Assembly (NCBI GenBank): GCA_023395555.1
Contig: JAEWYQ010000001.1
Location: forward strand, 18,659 to 82,658
Length of the DNA stretch: 64,000 nt
From: Bacillota bacterium
GTDB taxonomy: Bacteria; Bacillota; Clostridia; Lachnospirales; Lachnospiraceae
Direction: 5' to 3'
Below, piece by piece: positions 16,595 through 24,668 of this stretch (the stretch's first letter is position 1; each line of letters opens with the position of its first letter). A program made the translations under genes and the position numbers. Under the pieces are notes generated by a model. The model was given only the letters and a program-made list of their open reading frames with translations. It was not told the origin of the DNA and ran no database searches.

Positions 16595-17158
16595 ATGTCA
16601 AAATTAGCAAATCCAACGAAAGTGATTACAGGTCCACAGACAAGATGGTCATATGCAAATGTATGGGATGCAAAGTCAATCAATGGAGGTACACCGAAGT
16701 ATAGCGTTAGCCTTATAATTCCAAAGTCTGATACCAAGACAGTTGCGCTAATAAAGACAGCCATTGAAGCAGCGTATAAGGAAGGTGAGTCAAAGTTAAA
16801 GGGTAATGGTAAAACAGTACCTGCTCTTTCCGTTCTTAAAACTCCTCTTCGTGATGGCGATGTAGAAAGACCAGACGACCCAACGTATGCAAATGCATAT
16901 TTCATCAATGCCAATAGTGCTACTGCACCGGGTATTGTTGATGCAAATTGCAATCCAATCCTTGAACGTTCTGAAGTTTATTCAGGAGTATATGGCAGAG
17001 CCTCCATCAACTTATACGCCTTCAATTCAAATGGAAATCGCGGAATTGCATGCGGCCTAAATAACCTTCAGAAGATTTCAGACGGGGAACCTTTGGGTGG
17101 TAAGTCTCGTGCAGAGGATGATTTTTCTACAGATGACGATGATGATTTTCTTTCATAG
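16595..17158 (+). CDS. DUF2815 protein (phage ssDNA-binding-like)
   Basis: ATG 16,595 follows a perfect AGGAGG site; the 187-residue protein runs MSKLANPTKVITGPQTRWSY and includes YGRASINLYAFNSNGNRGIA plus an acidic tail (AEDDFSTDDDDDFLS). The OB-like beta pattern with an acidic C-terminal tail is characteristic of single-strand DNA-binding proteins and fits the DUF2815 family. It sits between the DUF2800 nuclease and the DNA polymerase. Confidence 0.85.
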   Translation: MSKLANPTKVITGPQTRWSYANVWDAKSINGGTPKYSVSLIIPKSDTKTVALIKTAIEAAYKEGESKLKGNGKTVPALSVLKTPLRDGDVERPDDPTYANAYFINANSATAPGIVDANCNPILERSEVYSGVYGRASINLYAFNSNGNRGIACGLNNLQKISDGEPLGGKSRAEDDFSTDDDDDFLS

Positions 17159-17227
17159 ATGTATCCCGTTAATCTCTGACTGGGGCGGTGGCAATGCTGC
17201 CGCCGTTTTACATTAAGGATGGTGAAT

Positions 17228-17755
17228 ATGATAGAAGAAATATGGAAAGACATACCTGGGTTTGAAGGAAAATATCAGGCAAGCACAATGGGACGTATTA
17301 AAAGTCTAGATCGGTTAGTTAGGGGTAAATGTCATTTCACAGGACATGATTTTTACAGAATGATTCACGGCAGAATCTTAAAGCCAGGACGATTCTGTAA
17401 AAGTGGTCATGTTTCTGTAGTATTAGGACGTGGTGGCATTGGGAAACCAGTACATCAATTAATTGCATTGACCTTCTTAGGTCCTTGTCCTAACGGTTGT
17501 GAAGTTCTCCACGAAAATGGTATTCCTACCGATAATCGTGTCTGCAATCTCCGATATGGTACACGTACAGAAAATATTCTTGATGTATATAAAGATGGGG
17601 GGCGATGGAGAAAATTATCGACTGACGATGTTGAAAATATTCGTTTTGGCTTATCCTGTGGAATTACAGGAGTTGAGCTTGCTAGTATGTATGGTGTTTC
17701 TTCATCAACAATATCTCGCATCAAATTAGGGAGGAGTTTTGGATGGCTGAAATAA
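17228..17755 (+). CDS. NUMOD4-HNH homing-type endonuclease
   Basis: From ATG 17,228 (AAGGATGG upstream) the 175-residue protein begins with a NUMOD4 module, EEIWKDIPGFEGKYQASTMG then RIKSLDR, followed by an HNH core HQLIALTFLGPCPNGCEVLH with ENGIPTDNRVCNLRYGT, and a C-terminal helix-turn-helix (GVELASMYGVSSSTISRIK). This is the architecture of free-standing homing nucleases that spread between phages. It is wedged between DUF2815 and DNA polymerase and overlaps the polymerase start by 13 bases, so it has been integrated without breaking either. Confidence 0.9.
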   Translation: MIEEIWKDIPGFEGKYQASTMGRIKSLDRLVRGKCHFTGHDFYRMIHGRILKPGRFCKSGHVSVVLGRGGIGKPVHQLIALTFLGPCPNGCEVLHENGIPTDNRVCNLRYGTRTENILDVYKDGGRWRKLSTDDVENIRFGLSCGITGVELASMYGVSSSTISRIKLGRSFGWLK

Positions 17756-19734
17756 AATATATGAGTTGCGATATCGAAACATATTCTGATGTGGATCTAA
17801 AGAAATGCGGTATGTACAAATATGCAGAATCGCCCAACTTCGAAATCCTTCTCTTTGCGTACTCTATCAATGGTGGCGAGGTTGTCGTTATCGATCTAGC
17901 AAATGATGAGAAAGTTCCTACAGAGGTAATCATTGCTCTATCAGACAAAGAAGTTATAAAGTGGGCATATAATGCTGCTTTTGAACGTATCTGTTTGTCT
18001 GAATGGCTTAGAAGAAATTATCCTGAATATTTCAATAGCTACAGTACCAGTGATGACACGGTCGATAATTACCTAGATCCATCCTCGTGGAGATGCTCGA
18101 TGGTATGGTCGGCATATCTTGGATTACCATTATCTCTTGAAGGTGTAGGAGCAGTTCTTGGATTGGAAGAACAGAAAATGAAAGAAGGAAAAGACCTCAT
18201 CCGCTATTTTTGTGTTCCATGTAAGCCTACAAAATCAAACGGTGGCCGGACTAGAAATCTTCCTATACACGATGCAACTAAATGGAAATCTTTTATTTCC
18301 TATAACCGTAGGGATGTTGAAGTTGAAATGGCCATTCAGAAGAAGCTAGCCAATTTTCCTGTACCAGAATTTATTTGGCAAGAATATATCTTAGATCAAG
18401 TCATCAATGACCGTGGTATAGCTATTGATATGGATATCGTAGAACAGGCAATTAAGATGGATGAGCATTCCAAGGAAGAACTCTCGGATGAAATGAAGAA
18501 ACTCACAAATCTAGATAATCCAAATTCAGTAGTACAGATGAAACAATGGTTATCTGACAACGGACTTGTAACTTACACGCTTGGTAAAAAGGCTGTAGTA
18601 GAAATGTTAAAGGATGCTCCAGAAGAACTAGCCGAAGTTCTTACTCTCCGACAGCAGCTTGCCAAATCCAGTATAAAAAAATACCAAGCTATGCAGAACA
18701 CTGTATGCACTGATAACCGAGCAAGAGGAATGTTTCAGTTCTATGGTGCCAATCGTAGTGGTCGGTGGGCTGGTCGAATCATTCAACTGCAGAACTTGCC
18801 ACAGAACCATATACCTGATTTGGAACAAGCTCGTGGTCTTGTAAAATGTGGTAATTATGAAGCTTTAGAATTGCTATATAACTCAGTTCCAGAAGTACTG
18901 TCAGAACTTATTCGCACTGCTTTTGTTCCAAGAGAAGGATATAAGTTTATTGTAGTCGATTTTAGTGCGATAGAAGCTAGGGTACTCTCACATCTAGCAA
19001 AGGAGACATGGAGAAATAAAGTATTTGCAAATAATGAAGATATCTATTGTGCAAGTGCTTCTGCTATGTTTGGTGTTCCAGTCGAAAAGCACGGTCAGAA
19101 CAGTCATCTTCGCCAAAAAGGAAAAATAGCTGAGCTAGCATTAGGTTACGGTGGTTCGTGTGGTGCTCTTAAATCAATGGGTGCCTTAGATATGGGCATT
19201 TCAGAAGAAGAACTACAACCTTTGGTTGATGCATGGAGAACATCGAATCCAAATATTGTTCAACTTTGGTGGGATATTGATACTATTGTTAAAAATACTA
19301 TTACTCAAAAAACCGGCACAGAAACTCACGGTATTAGCTTTATATATCAAAGCGGTATGCTCTTCATCCAACTACCATCTGGTAGAAAGCTTACTTATGT
19401 TAAACCTAAGATTGGTATAAACAAATTTGGCGGGGAGGCCGTAACCTACGAAGGCATTGGATCAACAAAGAAATGGGAACGGCTTGAATCATACGGTGCT
19501 AAATTTGTGGAGAATATCGTTCAAGCCATTTCAAGAGATATCCTTAGCTATGCCATGCAAACACTAAGCAATAAACTAATATGTGGTCATGTTCATGATG
19601 AATTAATCATCGAATGCCCTATGGATGAATCCCTGGATAGCATCTGTGATCAGATGGGAAGAACACCTCCCTGGATAGATGGTCTACTATTAAGAGCCGA
19701 TGGCTATGAGACAATGTTTTATAAAAAAGATTAA
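17743..19734 (+). CDS. Phage family A DNA polymerase
   Basis: A 663-residue polymerase. The N-terminal 3'-5' exonuclease has CDIETYSDVDLKKCG (from residue 9). Polymerase motif A is VVDFSAIEARVLSHLA (near 404), motif B lies in LRQKGKIAELALGYGGSCGA, and motif C is GHVHDELIIECP (near 614). No 5' nuclease domain is present, as usual in phage enzymes. GGGAGGAG precedes the ATG. It closes the rightward operon and is followed at once by a strong two-way terminator. Confidence 0.95.
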   Translation: MAEIKYMSCDIETYSDVDLKKCGMYKYAESPNFEILLFAYSINGGEVVVIDLANDEKVPTEVIIALSDKEVIKWAYNAAFERICLSEWLRRNYPEYFNSYSTSDDTVDNYLDPSSWRCSMVWSAYLGLPLSLEGVGAVLGLEEQKMKEGKDLIRYFCVPCKPTKSNGGRTRNLPIHDATKWKSFISYNRRDVEVEMAIQKKLANFPVPEFIWQEYILDQVINDRGIAIDMDIVEQAIKMDEHSKEELSDEMKKLTNLDNPNSVVQMKQWLSDNGLVTYTLGKKAVVEMLKDAPEELAEVLTLRQQLAKSSIKKYQAMQNTVCTDNRARGMFQFYGANRSGRWAGRIIQLQNLPQNHIPDLEQARGLVKCGNYEALELLYNSVPEVLSELIRTAFVPREGYKFIVVDFSAIEARVLSHLAKETWRNKVFANNEDIYCASASAMFGVPVEKHGQNSHLRQKGKIAELALGYGGSCGALKSMGALDMGISEEELQPLVDAWRTSNPNIVQLWWDIDTIVKNTITQKTGTETHGISFIYQSGMLFIQLPSGRKLTYVKPKIGINKFGGEAVTYEGIGSTKKWERLESYGAKFVENIVQAISRDILSYAMQTLSNKLICGHVHDELIIECPMDESLDSICDQMGRTPPWIDGLLLRADGYETMFYKKD

Positions 19735-19740
19735 GCAAAA

Positions 19741-19787
19741 ATGGTAGCAGCACAGATTCTACATAGTGCTGCTACCATCTATTTATT
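19741..19787. terminator. Bidirectional terminator between converging genes
   Basis: ATGGTAGCAGCAC (19,741-19,753) and GTGCTGCTACCAT (19,766-19,778) form a perfect 13-base stem with a 12-base loop, followed by CTATTTATT on the plus strand and AAAA/TTTT on the other side. It ends DNA polymerase transcription and that of the converging HTH gene. Confidence 0.85.
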
Positions 19788-20430
19788 AAATCATGTCATC
19801 CAGTAAATCCATTACTAATGCTTTTATCTTTGCTACCTTATCTGTTACTGTACTCTTTCCTATTCCAATCACATCTGCAATTTCTTTATGGCTGAATCCA
19901 TCCGATAATAGTTGAAGTATCTTACCGTAGTTAGGGTCGATTTCTTGTACACGACTAATCAACTCATTCAGCATACCCAAATAGATATCTGCTGCACCAT
20001 ATGTAACTGGTGCTACTGGTTCGAAATCCGAGTCTTCTCCATCTTCATTGTCTGCCGCCAGGCAACTGAATGTTAATGTGCCAAAATTTTTCTTATCCAA
20101 AGAAGTGGCATATGGACACTGACTGCATTTGTTGTTTTCTGGACAGCGAATTAGCTTACCACTCCCATTACTTATCTCGCAGCGTTTATCACGATCTTCT
20201 GCTTTAAACTCAGCTGAATAGGAGCTCATTACAGCATCGTACTGTTCCTTCGTACCTGGAATTAGAACCACGTCTACTATCCTGTTACCTACTCGCCATT
20301 TTCTGATTTGAGATTTACTTACACCTGCAATCATCCCGTGTTCTTCAATTGAATCCTTGTCAATAATCATAGGGATTAATACTTGCTCCTCTGCCTCGTT
20401 TACTCTGATTTTCTTTGTTGCGTTTTTCAT
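19786..20430 (-). CDS. Sigma-70 region 4-like HTH protein with cysteine cluster
   Basis: From ATG 20,430 (GGAAAGAGAG upstream) the protein has 214 residues. The last 55 form a sigma-like or LuxR-like helix-turn-helix: YGKILQLLSDGFSHKEIADV then IGIGKSTVTDKVAKIKALV. The middle holds CPENNKCSQCPYA plus a later cysteine, which could bind zinc. An N-terminal acidic stretch (NEAEEQVLIPMIIDKDSIEE) precedes. Families like this occur in conjugative elements and phages of Clostridia as putative transcription factors. An upstream extension to 20,511 lacks a ribosome site. Confidence 0.75.
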   Translation of the reverse strand: MKNATKKIRVNEAEEQVLIPMIIDKDSIEEHGMIAGVSKSQIRKWRVGNRIVDVVLIPGTKEQYDAVMSSYSAEFKAEDRDKRCEISNGSGKLIRCPENNKCSQCPYATSLDKKNFGTLTFSCLAADNEDGEDSDFEPVAPVTYGAADIYLGMLNELISRVQEIDPNYGKILQLLSDGFSHKEIADVIGIGKSTVTDKVAKIKALVMDLLDDMI

Positions 20431-20683
20431 AGATTGTCTCTCTTTCCGACCAGAAGAGACTGATATAAGGCAGATACCATTAACCCATGAATAGAAGCAT
20501 CCCAAGACCATGCAATAGAAAAAGAGCGCTGGAAATTAAGGGTACTTCCATCTGCTTTTCCATAACTGTCATAATGACAGCTACTCCAAAAGCAATATGG
20601 TCATATCCACCTTCCCAGCGCTCTGTCAGGTCTATATGAATTTTTTATGCTCTAATTCTAACGTGAAACAGCTAAAATTGCTC

Positions 20684-20698
20684 GGACATGGGATGTCC
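20684..20698. promoter_or_regulatory. Palindrome GGACAT-GGG-ATGTCC (operator candidate)
   Basis: Six-base arms around three bases. A related palindrome, AGACATGGCATGTCC, lies at about 20,804-20,819 just past the peptidase gene. The pair brackets a terminator and precedes the HTH gene that starts at 20,430, so binding by that HTH protein or the nearby XRE protein is possible. Confidence 0.45.
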
Positions 20699-20714
20699 TA
20701 TTTCTGCTATTACA

Positions 20715-20756
20715 ACACTAAAAAAAGAGCCATGAAAATAAGCTTTTTGCTTATTT
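20715..20756 (-). terminator. Rho-independent terminator of the peptidase operon
   Basis: On the minus strand GAGTCATGAAATAAGC, a five-A loop and GCTTATTTTCATGGCTC form a long stem with one bulge, followed by a run of six T. It ends the XRE-peptidase operon about 80 bases after the stop. Confidence 0.85.
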
Positions 20757-20803
20757 CATGACTCCTTAAATATATATTTCTATGAATTTTTATAAACATA
20801 GCC

Positions 20804-20819
20804 AGACATGGCATGTCCG
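20804..20819. promoter_or_regulatory. Palindrome AGACATGGCATGTCC (operator candidate)
   Basis: Second copy of the ACATG-centred palindrome found at 20,684-20,698, located between the peptidase stop codon and its terminator. Confidence 0.4.
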
Positions 20820-20836
20820 GATACTATAATAATTTT

Positions 20837-22723
20837 TTATGCAGTCCTATTCTGACGTCCAAGTTGCTTTAAATTTTGTGCTACAAGCATTTCATTACAC
20901 TCATATATAGATTTTGTGTAACATGAATTTAGTAAGAACTGATACATGATGTGTTGCTCCGTCATCATAAAAGACTTACCAGATGCCTTTAGCAAATATC
21001 CACTTAGTACAGGTGGTAGCTGCATACCTATTGCCAATTGTACCACTGTTTCTAATGAAACATTATCCGGTTCTTCGTTTCTTAATCTTTGAATAGTTTT
21101 CTCACTAATGAATGCCGCTTCTGCTAACTTTTCTTCGGTCATCTCAGACCAATTGATTAAGGCATTTAGTGTTCCAGAAAACGTCGCTGGAAGCTTACTA
21201 ACCACACTCAGTAACTCTGCATTATATTGCTTTATCATATCTGTATGGTTTGGATTATCCCTGTTATCAGACGAGTAATGAGCTTCAAAAACGATATTTG
21301 AAGCAGCATCTCTAAATAGAACGCATTCTGTAAAGAACTCCTCTCCATATTTGTTGAGGGATTTAACCCTCAGATCAAAGACTAGGCAGCATTCATCCAT
21401 ATGGAATCTGGCATAGTCTGTTAATACAGTTTCACCTTTTTCATTTACCTTAATGTACTTAGGATGATTAAAGCAAAAATGCGAATCAACAAATAAATAG
21501 TTTCCGCTATCCAGTTTCTTCTTTAACTCAGGCTTAAAGGCGCTTTCAACTAAAGCATCCTTTATACTAATGGAAAACGTCTGGTCTTTACGAATAAAAC
21601 CGTTCTTAAAACAGTGAGGTCTGACATAATGATCATCAACATAGGTGAACACACCAATTGCCTCATCATAACCTACATCAACCATTCTAATCTTAGCCGC
21701 ACATCGTGACACACCATAAAACAGTGCTACCTCATCAATGACCCATTCCATGATATCCACCAAACTGAAGTTTCCAAACTCATCCCTACATTTACGAATG
21801 AGTTCATGAACTTTCATTTTGAATGGCACAAGTGGCATTTGTATTCTTGGAGCGAGCGCATTTGCCTGCCATTCCATCCAGCCGGTTGCATCTCTTTCAT
21901 TGTCTTTTATTCCACCAACAACCTGGCATTTAATCTGTGTAGCATTGCTATTATATAACCGCTCCAGTTCAAATGCTTTTCTATGTAAATCCCAATGAAC
22001 ACACTCATGCACTATGGTATTATTAACTGATCCAAGATTGCGGAGGAAGTATGCTTTGGGATCTACTAAAATAGTACATGCATCCACTTGGGCTTGTACC
22101 ATTTTATCGTTGTCCTTATCATAAAGTTCTGTGTTACAACCATGGAAGTATATTTGTCCAAAAACAGAAAAGTCTTTCGTTATTTCTCTGACTTTCACTG
22201 TGAGACCCATTTTTTCTGCCAGCACATGTGGTTCAACTGCTAATGGTGTTTTTAATGCCTCGGGGTAATGTCTGCGTAGGAAATCAGTGGCAACGTTTTC
22301 TAGATCATCCTTAGTAATAATCGGAACAAGAGAGTCGGACATAGGTTTTGATTGCTTATTCTTACCGGTATATTCTTTTATACTAGAGATTCTGAAATCA
22401 TCCAAATTACAATCTAAATCTCCAGAACATTTCAGAATAAACCACTGAGTACAGTTTTCAGTTTCATCATAATGATAATCCGACTCGCGAACTTCTAACT
22501 CAGCTTCTACAGCGACATCGAATTCTATTTTCATATCGGGCAGATCACTAATAGATACAGATTTAACTTTTAAATCTGATAATTCTATGCCACCAATATT
22601 ACGGATTCTGTAAAGCCGTAAGTCTAAGTTATTATATTCTTCGACGTAGCTTTGAATGGCATTGAACAACTCATTCTCGAATCTATCTGCTACATAATCT
22701 GTAAATGAACGATTATTCCCCAC
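20837..22723 (-). CDS. ImmA/IrrE-type metallopeptidase with C-terminal HTH
   Basis: A 628-residue protein with the zinc motif HECVH (239-243) and a third ligand in GWMEWQANALAPRIQMP (Glu284), the pattern of ImmA/IrrE peptidases that cleave phage or element repressors. The N-terminal ~130 residues are an unrecognised beta-rich region; a second large domain (about 350-520) is also unrecognised, and TEEKLAEAAFISEKTIQRLR near 540 is a helix-turn-helix. It begins at GTG 22,723 behind GGAGGG and follows the XRE gene by 30 bases. It is far longer than ImmA (about 170 residues). The pair probably controls element induction or acts as a defence sensor. Confidence 0.82.
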   Translation of the reverse strand: MGNNRSFTDYVADRFENELFNAIQSYVEEYNNLDLRLYRIRNIGGIELSDLKVKSVSISDLPDMKIEFDVAVEAELEVRESDYHYDETENCTQWFILKCSGDLDCNLDDFRISSIKEYTGKNKQSKPMSDSLVPIITKDDLENVATDFLRRHYPEALKTPLAVEPHVLAEKMGLTVKVREITKDFSVFGQIYFHGCNTELYDKDNDKMVQAQVDACTILVDPKAYFLRNLGSVNNTIVHECVHWDLHRKAFELERLYNSNATQIKCQVVGGIKDNERDATGWMEWQANALAPRIQMPLVPFKMKVHELIRKCRDEFGNFSLVDIMEWVIDEVALFYGVSRCAAKIRMVDVGYDEAIGVFTYVDDHYVRPHCFKNGFIRKDQTFSISIKDALVESAFKPELKKKLDSGNYLFVDSHFCFNHPKYIKVNEKGETVLTDYARFHMDECCLVFDLRVKSLNKYGEEFFTECVLFRDAASNIVFEAHYSSDNRDNPNHTDMIKQYNAELLSVVSKLPATFSGTLNALINWSEMTEEKLAEAAFISEKTIQRLRNEEPDNVSLETVVQLAIGMQLPPVLSGYLLKASGKSFMMTEQHIMYQFLLNSCYTKSIYECNEMLVAQNLKQLGRQNRTA

Positions 22724-22753
22724 GATAGCATTACCCTCCCTAATTCATAGTCT

Positions 22754-23137
22754 TTACATACTACAAATTTCATCAATAAAATTCTGCCACTGTTCGTCTG
22801 AAATATTAAGATCACGAGCCTTTCGTAATGCTACACGAGCAATATCTGTTTTTCCTATATACTCTATTAAATCTGAGTGAATGTTGTTTCTGCTTTTACC
22901 CGCAAGATCATAAAAGTAATATGACTCCTCATCTGTAATATGCAATACTTGAATCATTTTATCTAAATAATTCTCTGGTGCATAGCGGTTTCCTTTTTCT
23001 ATATCACTAAGATATGCTGGAGTCATATCAAGTTCCAAAGAAAGTCCACGAATGGATTTTCCGAGTTCTTCTCTACGTTCCTTAATATACTCTCCAAACG
23101 ATCCATGACATTTGTTTGGATTCAAACTACTCTTCAT
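22754..23137 (-). CDS. XRE-family transcriptional repressor
   Basis: The 127-residue protein has a Cro/CI-type helix-turn-helix, GEYIKERREELGKSIRGLSL then ELDMTPAYLSDIEKGNRYAP (residues ~15-55). Its C-terminal half is helical. It leads a two-gene operon with an ImmA/IrrE-type peptidase that would be expected to inactivate it. Directly upstream is a near-consensus promoter overlapped by a perfect inverted repeat, which indicates self-repression. Whether it governs the phage or only this cargo is not visible. Confidence 0.88.
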   Translation of the reverse strand: MKSSLNPNKCHGSFGEYIKERREELGKSIRGLSLELDMTPAYLSDIEKGNRYAPENYLDKMIQVLHITDEESYYFYDLAGKSRNNIHSDLIEYIGKTDIARVALRKARDLNISDEQWQNFIDEICSM

Positions 23138-23158
23138 GTATTCAGACCGTCCTTTTAC

Positions 23159-23212
23159 ATAATATGTAAGCTTATATGCTTACATATTATCATTTAGTGA
23201 TATACCTGTCAA
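23159..23212 (-). promoter_or_regulatory. Consensus promoter and 13-base inverted-repeat operator of the XRE operon
   Basis: On the minus strand TTGACA (23,207-23,212), a 17-base spacer and TATAAT-like TAATAT (23,184-23,189) form a near-perfect sigma-A promoter. ATAATATGTAAGC and GCTTACATATTAT (23,159-23,190, six-base centre) form a perfect inverted repeat that covers the -10 and the start site, the classical place for an autorepressor to block RNA polymerase. Confidence 0.88.
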
Positions 23213-23275
23213 CATTTTACATGTTAATATGTCCTATTTATTTTATTACCAAACTACAATACTATATTAATAAGA

Positions 23276-23341
23276 ATTAAAGCCAGTAGGAAACCCACTG
23301 GCTTTAATTTTAGCTGGAAAGACACAAAAGAGTCTTTCCAC
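23276..23341 (-). terminator. Hairpins after mcrC
   Basis: AAAGCCAGT/ACTGGCTTT (about 23,279-23,305) is a strong stem with T-rich flanks, and GGAAAGAC/GTCTTTCC (23,315-23,340) a second one. They lie between mcrC and the divergently spaced XRE promoter and would stop read-through from the restriction operon. Confidence 0.65.
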
Positions 23342-23429
23342 TTATATGGTACTTTTATCTTCCACCTAAATGTCTTTGGTATTTATTAATTAATTCTAAG
23401 ATCTTAAGTTTCCTCTGCTAATACAGTGC

Positions 23430-24668
23430 CTATAAAAATAGATCCGGAAACTCTACTAGGAACTGCTTCCAATTAAGACATTTCATCAAATCAATTGTTC
23501 TTATCTTCAATGGTCTTTGTTTTCCATTTGTATCAATAAAATGGTAGTCATCTATCATTTTGTCATTTTTTACGAATGGGTATAACAAAATAATTTCTTT
23601 AATATAATCGATACTTGTTGAATATGCATTCATCTGATACAAATCAGATTCTTTTGCAAACTTTTGTGGTATTTTCCATTTAGTATCAACAATTACAAAT
23701 TCACCAGTCGTTTGCTTAATGGCAATATCCGGGCGTAATGCAATATGTTTCTTCGAATCAACATCCCTTTGTAATAAATAGTTACCCCTCATTTGATATG
23801 AAACCTTATTCCCGTAAACAATATGTGCAACTTTATATATAAATAATTCGTATAAATCATTCATGTTAAAAAGCATCATACTTATTGGTACATTGCCGGC
23901 ACTAAGTGTACTAAATATATTATTAAGAAAAAGTTTTCCATATGTATACGATTCTTCTGCACTTTGATTGGTAGAATTAAAAATAATATCTTTTGCCAAA
24001 GCTTTCTCTTTACTTATGTCTAAAAAGTCCTCATACATTGGAATTAAATATTTAATGCGTCTTTTATTTTGTGAATCAGTACTAACTTTATACATTTGAT
24101 TCAAACACAGTTTAAAGAATTGATTTATACTATTATCCGCAGTAAATTTAGAATACTTACACCAAAACTTTGTTGGTTCTAGTACATTTTTGGAAAGCTG
24201 CTTATTAAAAAGTATTCTCCCCTTAACTCGATTCAGGTTATTATCTTCTTTCCGATAAGAATGTCTTAAACCTTCTTTTGTATATTTTTCAAGAGATGTA
24301 AGAAAAGTTTCTATCAGCATTTCAATTAAAGAATTTTTACTTACTTGTGTCATACCAGGCATCTCTCTTACTGAAGGTTTCTGATGCGAGATTAATAACA
24401 TTCGAGTAAGTACACTCCTTAGTTCATCCATAGAAACATATCCATAAAGCTTTGGAAGTATCTCAATATTTAGATCTTTCAAAGTAATGGTTCCAACCCA
24501 ATGCTGTGCAGTAAGTTTTTTATATCCCCACTTAAACACAGGTTCTTCATTCATGATAACACTTTGAAGTGCAAGAGCATCATCCTTTGTGATTGTATTA
24601 TTCTTAACATCTCTCTTTTCTCTAATATGCAATTGGTCATATTCTTTTAAAATTATAGTTTCCATCAT
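23430..24668 (-). CDS. mcrC: McrC-like restriction nuclease subunit
   Basis: A 412-residue McrC homologue. The N-terminal part resembles the McrB-contacting domain; the C-terminal PD-(D/E)xK nuclease shows ALRPDIAIKQTTGEFVIVDT then KWK, with Asp314 and the Asp328-Thr-Lys330 pair. McrC docks on the McrB ring, stimulates GTP hydrolysis and cuts DNA. ATG 24,668 overlaps the mcrB stop (ATGA). It is the last gene of the restriction-modification operon. Related proteins are YdjA of BsuMI and R2 of LlaJI. Confidence 0.92.
   Translation of the reverse strand: MMETIILKEYDQLHIREKRDVKNNTITKDDALALQSVIMNEEPVFKWGYKKLTAQHWVGTITLKDLNIEILPKLYGYVSMDELRSVLTRMLLISHQKPSVREMPGMTQVSKNSLIEMLIETFLTSLEKYTKEGLRHSYRKEDNNLNRVKGRILFNKQLSKNVLEPTKFWCKYSKFTADNSINQFFKLCLNQMYKVSTDSQNKRRIKYLIPMYEDFLDISKEKALAKDIIFNSTNQSAEESYTYGKLFLNNIFSTLSAGNVPISMMLFNMNDLYELFIYKVAHIVYGNKVSYQMRGNYLLQRDVDSKKHIALRPDIAIKQTTGEFVIVDTKWKIPQKFAKESDLYQMNAYSTSIDYIKEIILLYPFVKNDKMIDDYHFIDTNGKQRPLKIRTIDLMKCLNWKQFLVEFPDLFL

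Larger units (their letters stand above)
20431..20836. other. 406-base gap: terminator, two palindromes, a short open stretch
   Basis: No convincing gene. It holds a terminator (20,715-20,756), two related palindromes (20,684-20,698 and 20,804-20,819), a 10-base inverted repeat AGAGCGCTGG/CCAGCGCTCT (20,523-20,532 and 20,618-20,628), and a leftward frame open from about 20,630 to 20,480 that could encode at least MTVMEKQMEVPLISSALFLL from ATG 20,572. That frame lacks a clear start or ribosome site and may be a remnant. Confidence 0.5.

Noticed and set aside
17068..17253. Leftward 61-codon frame around the DUF2815 end
   Set aside because: Antisense to the acidic tail of DUF2815, whose GAT/GAC codons create it.
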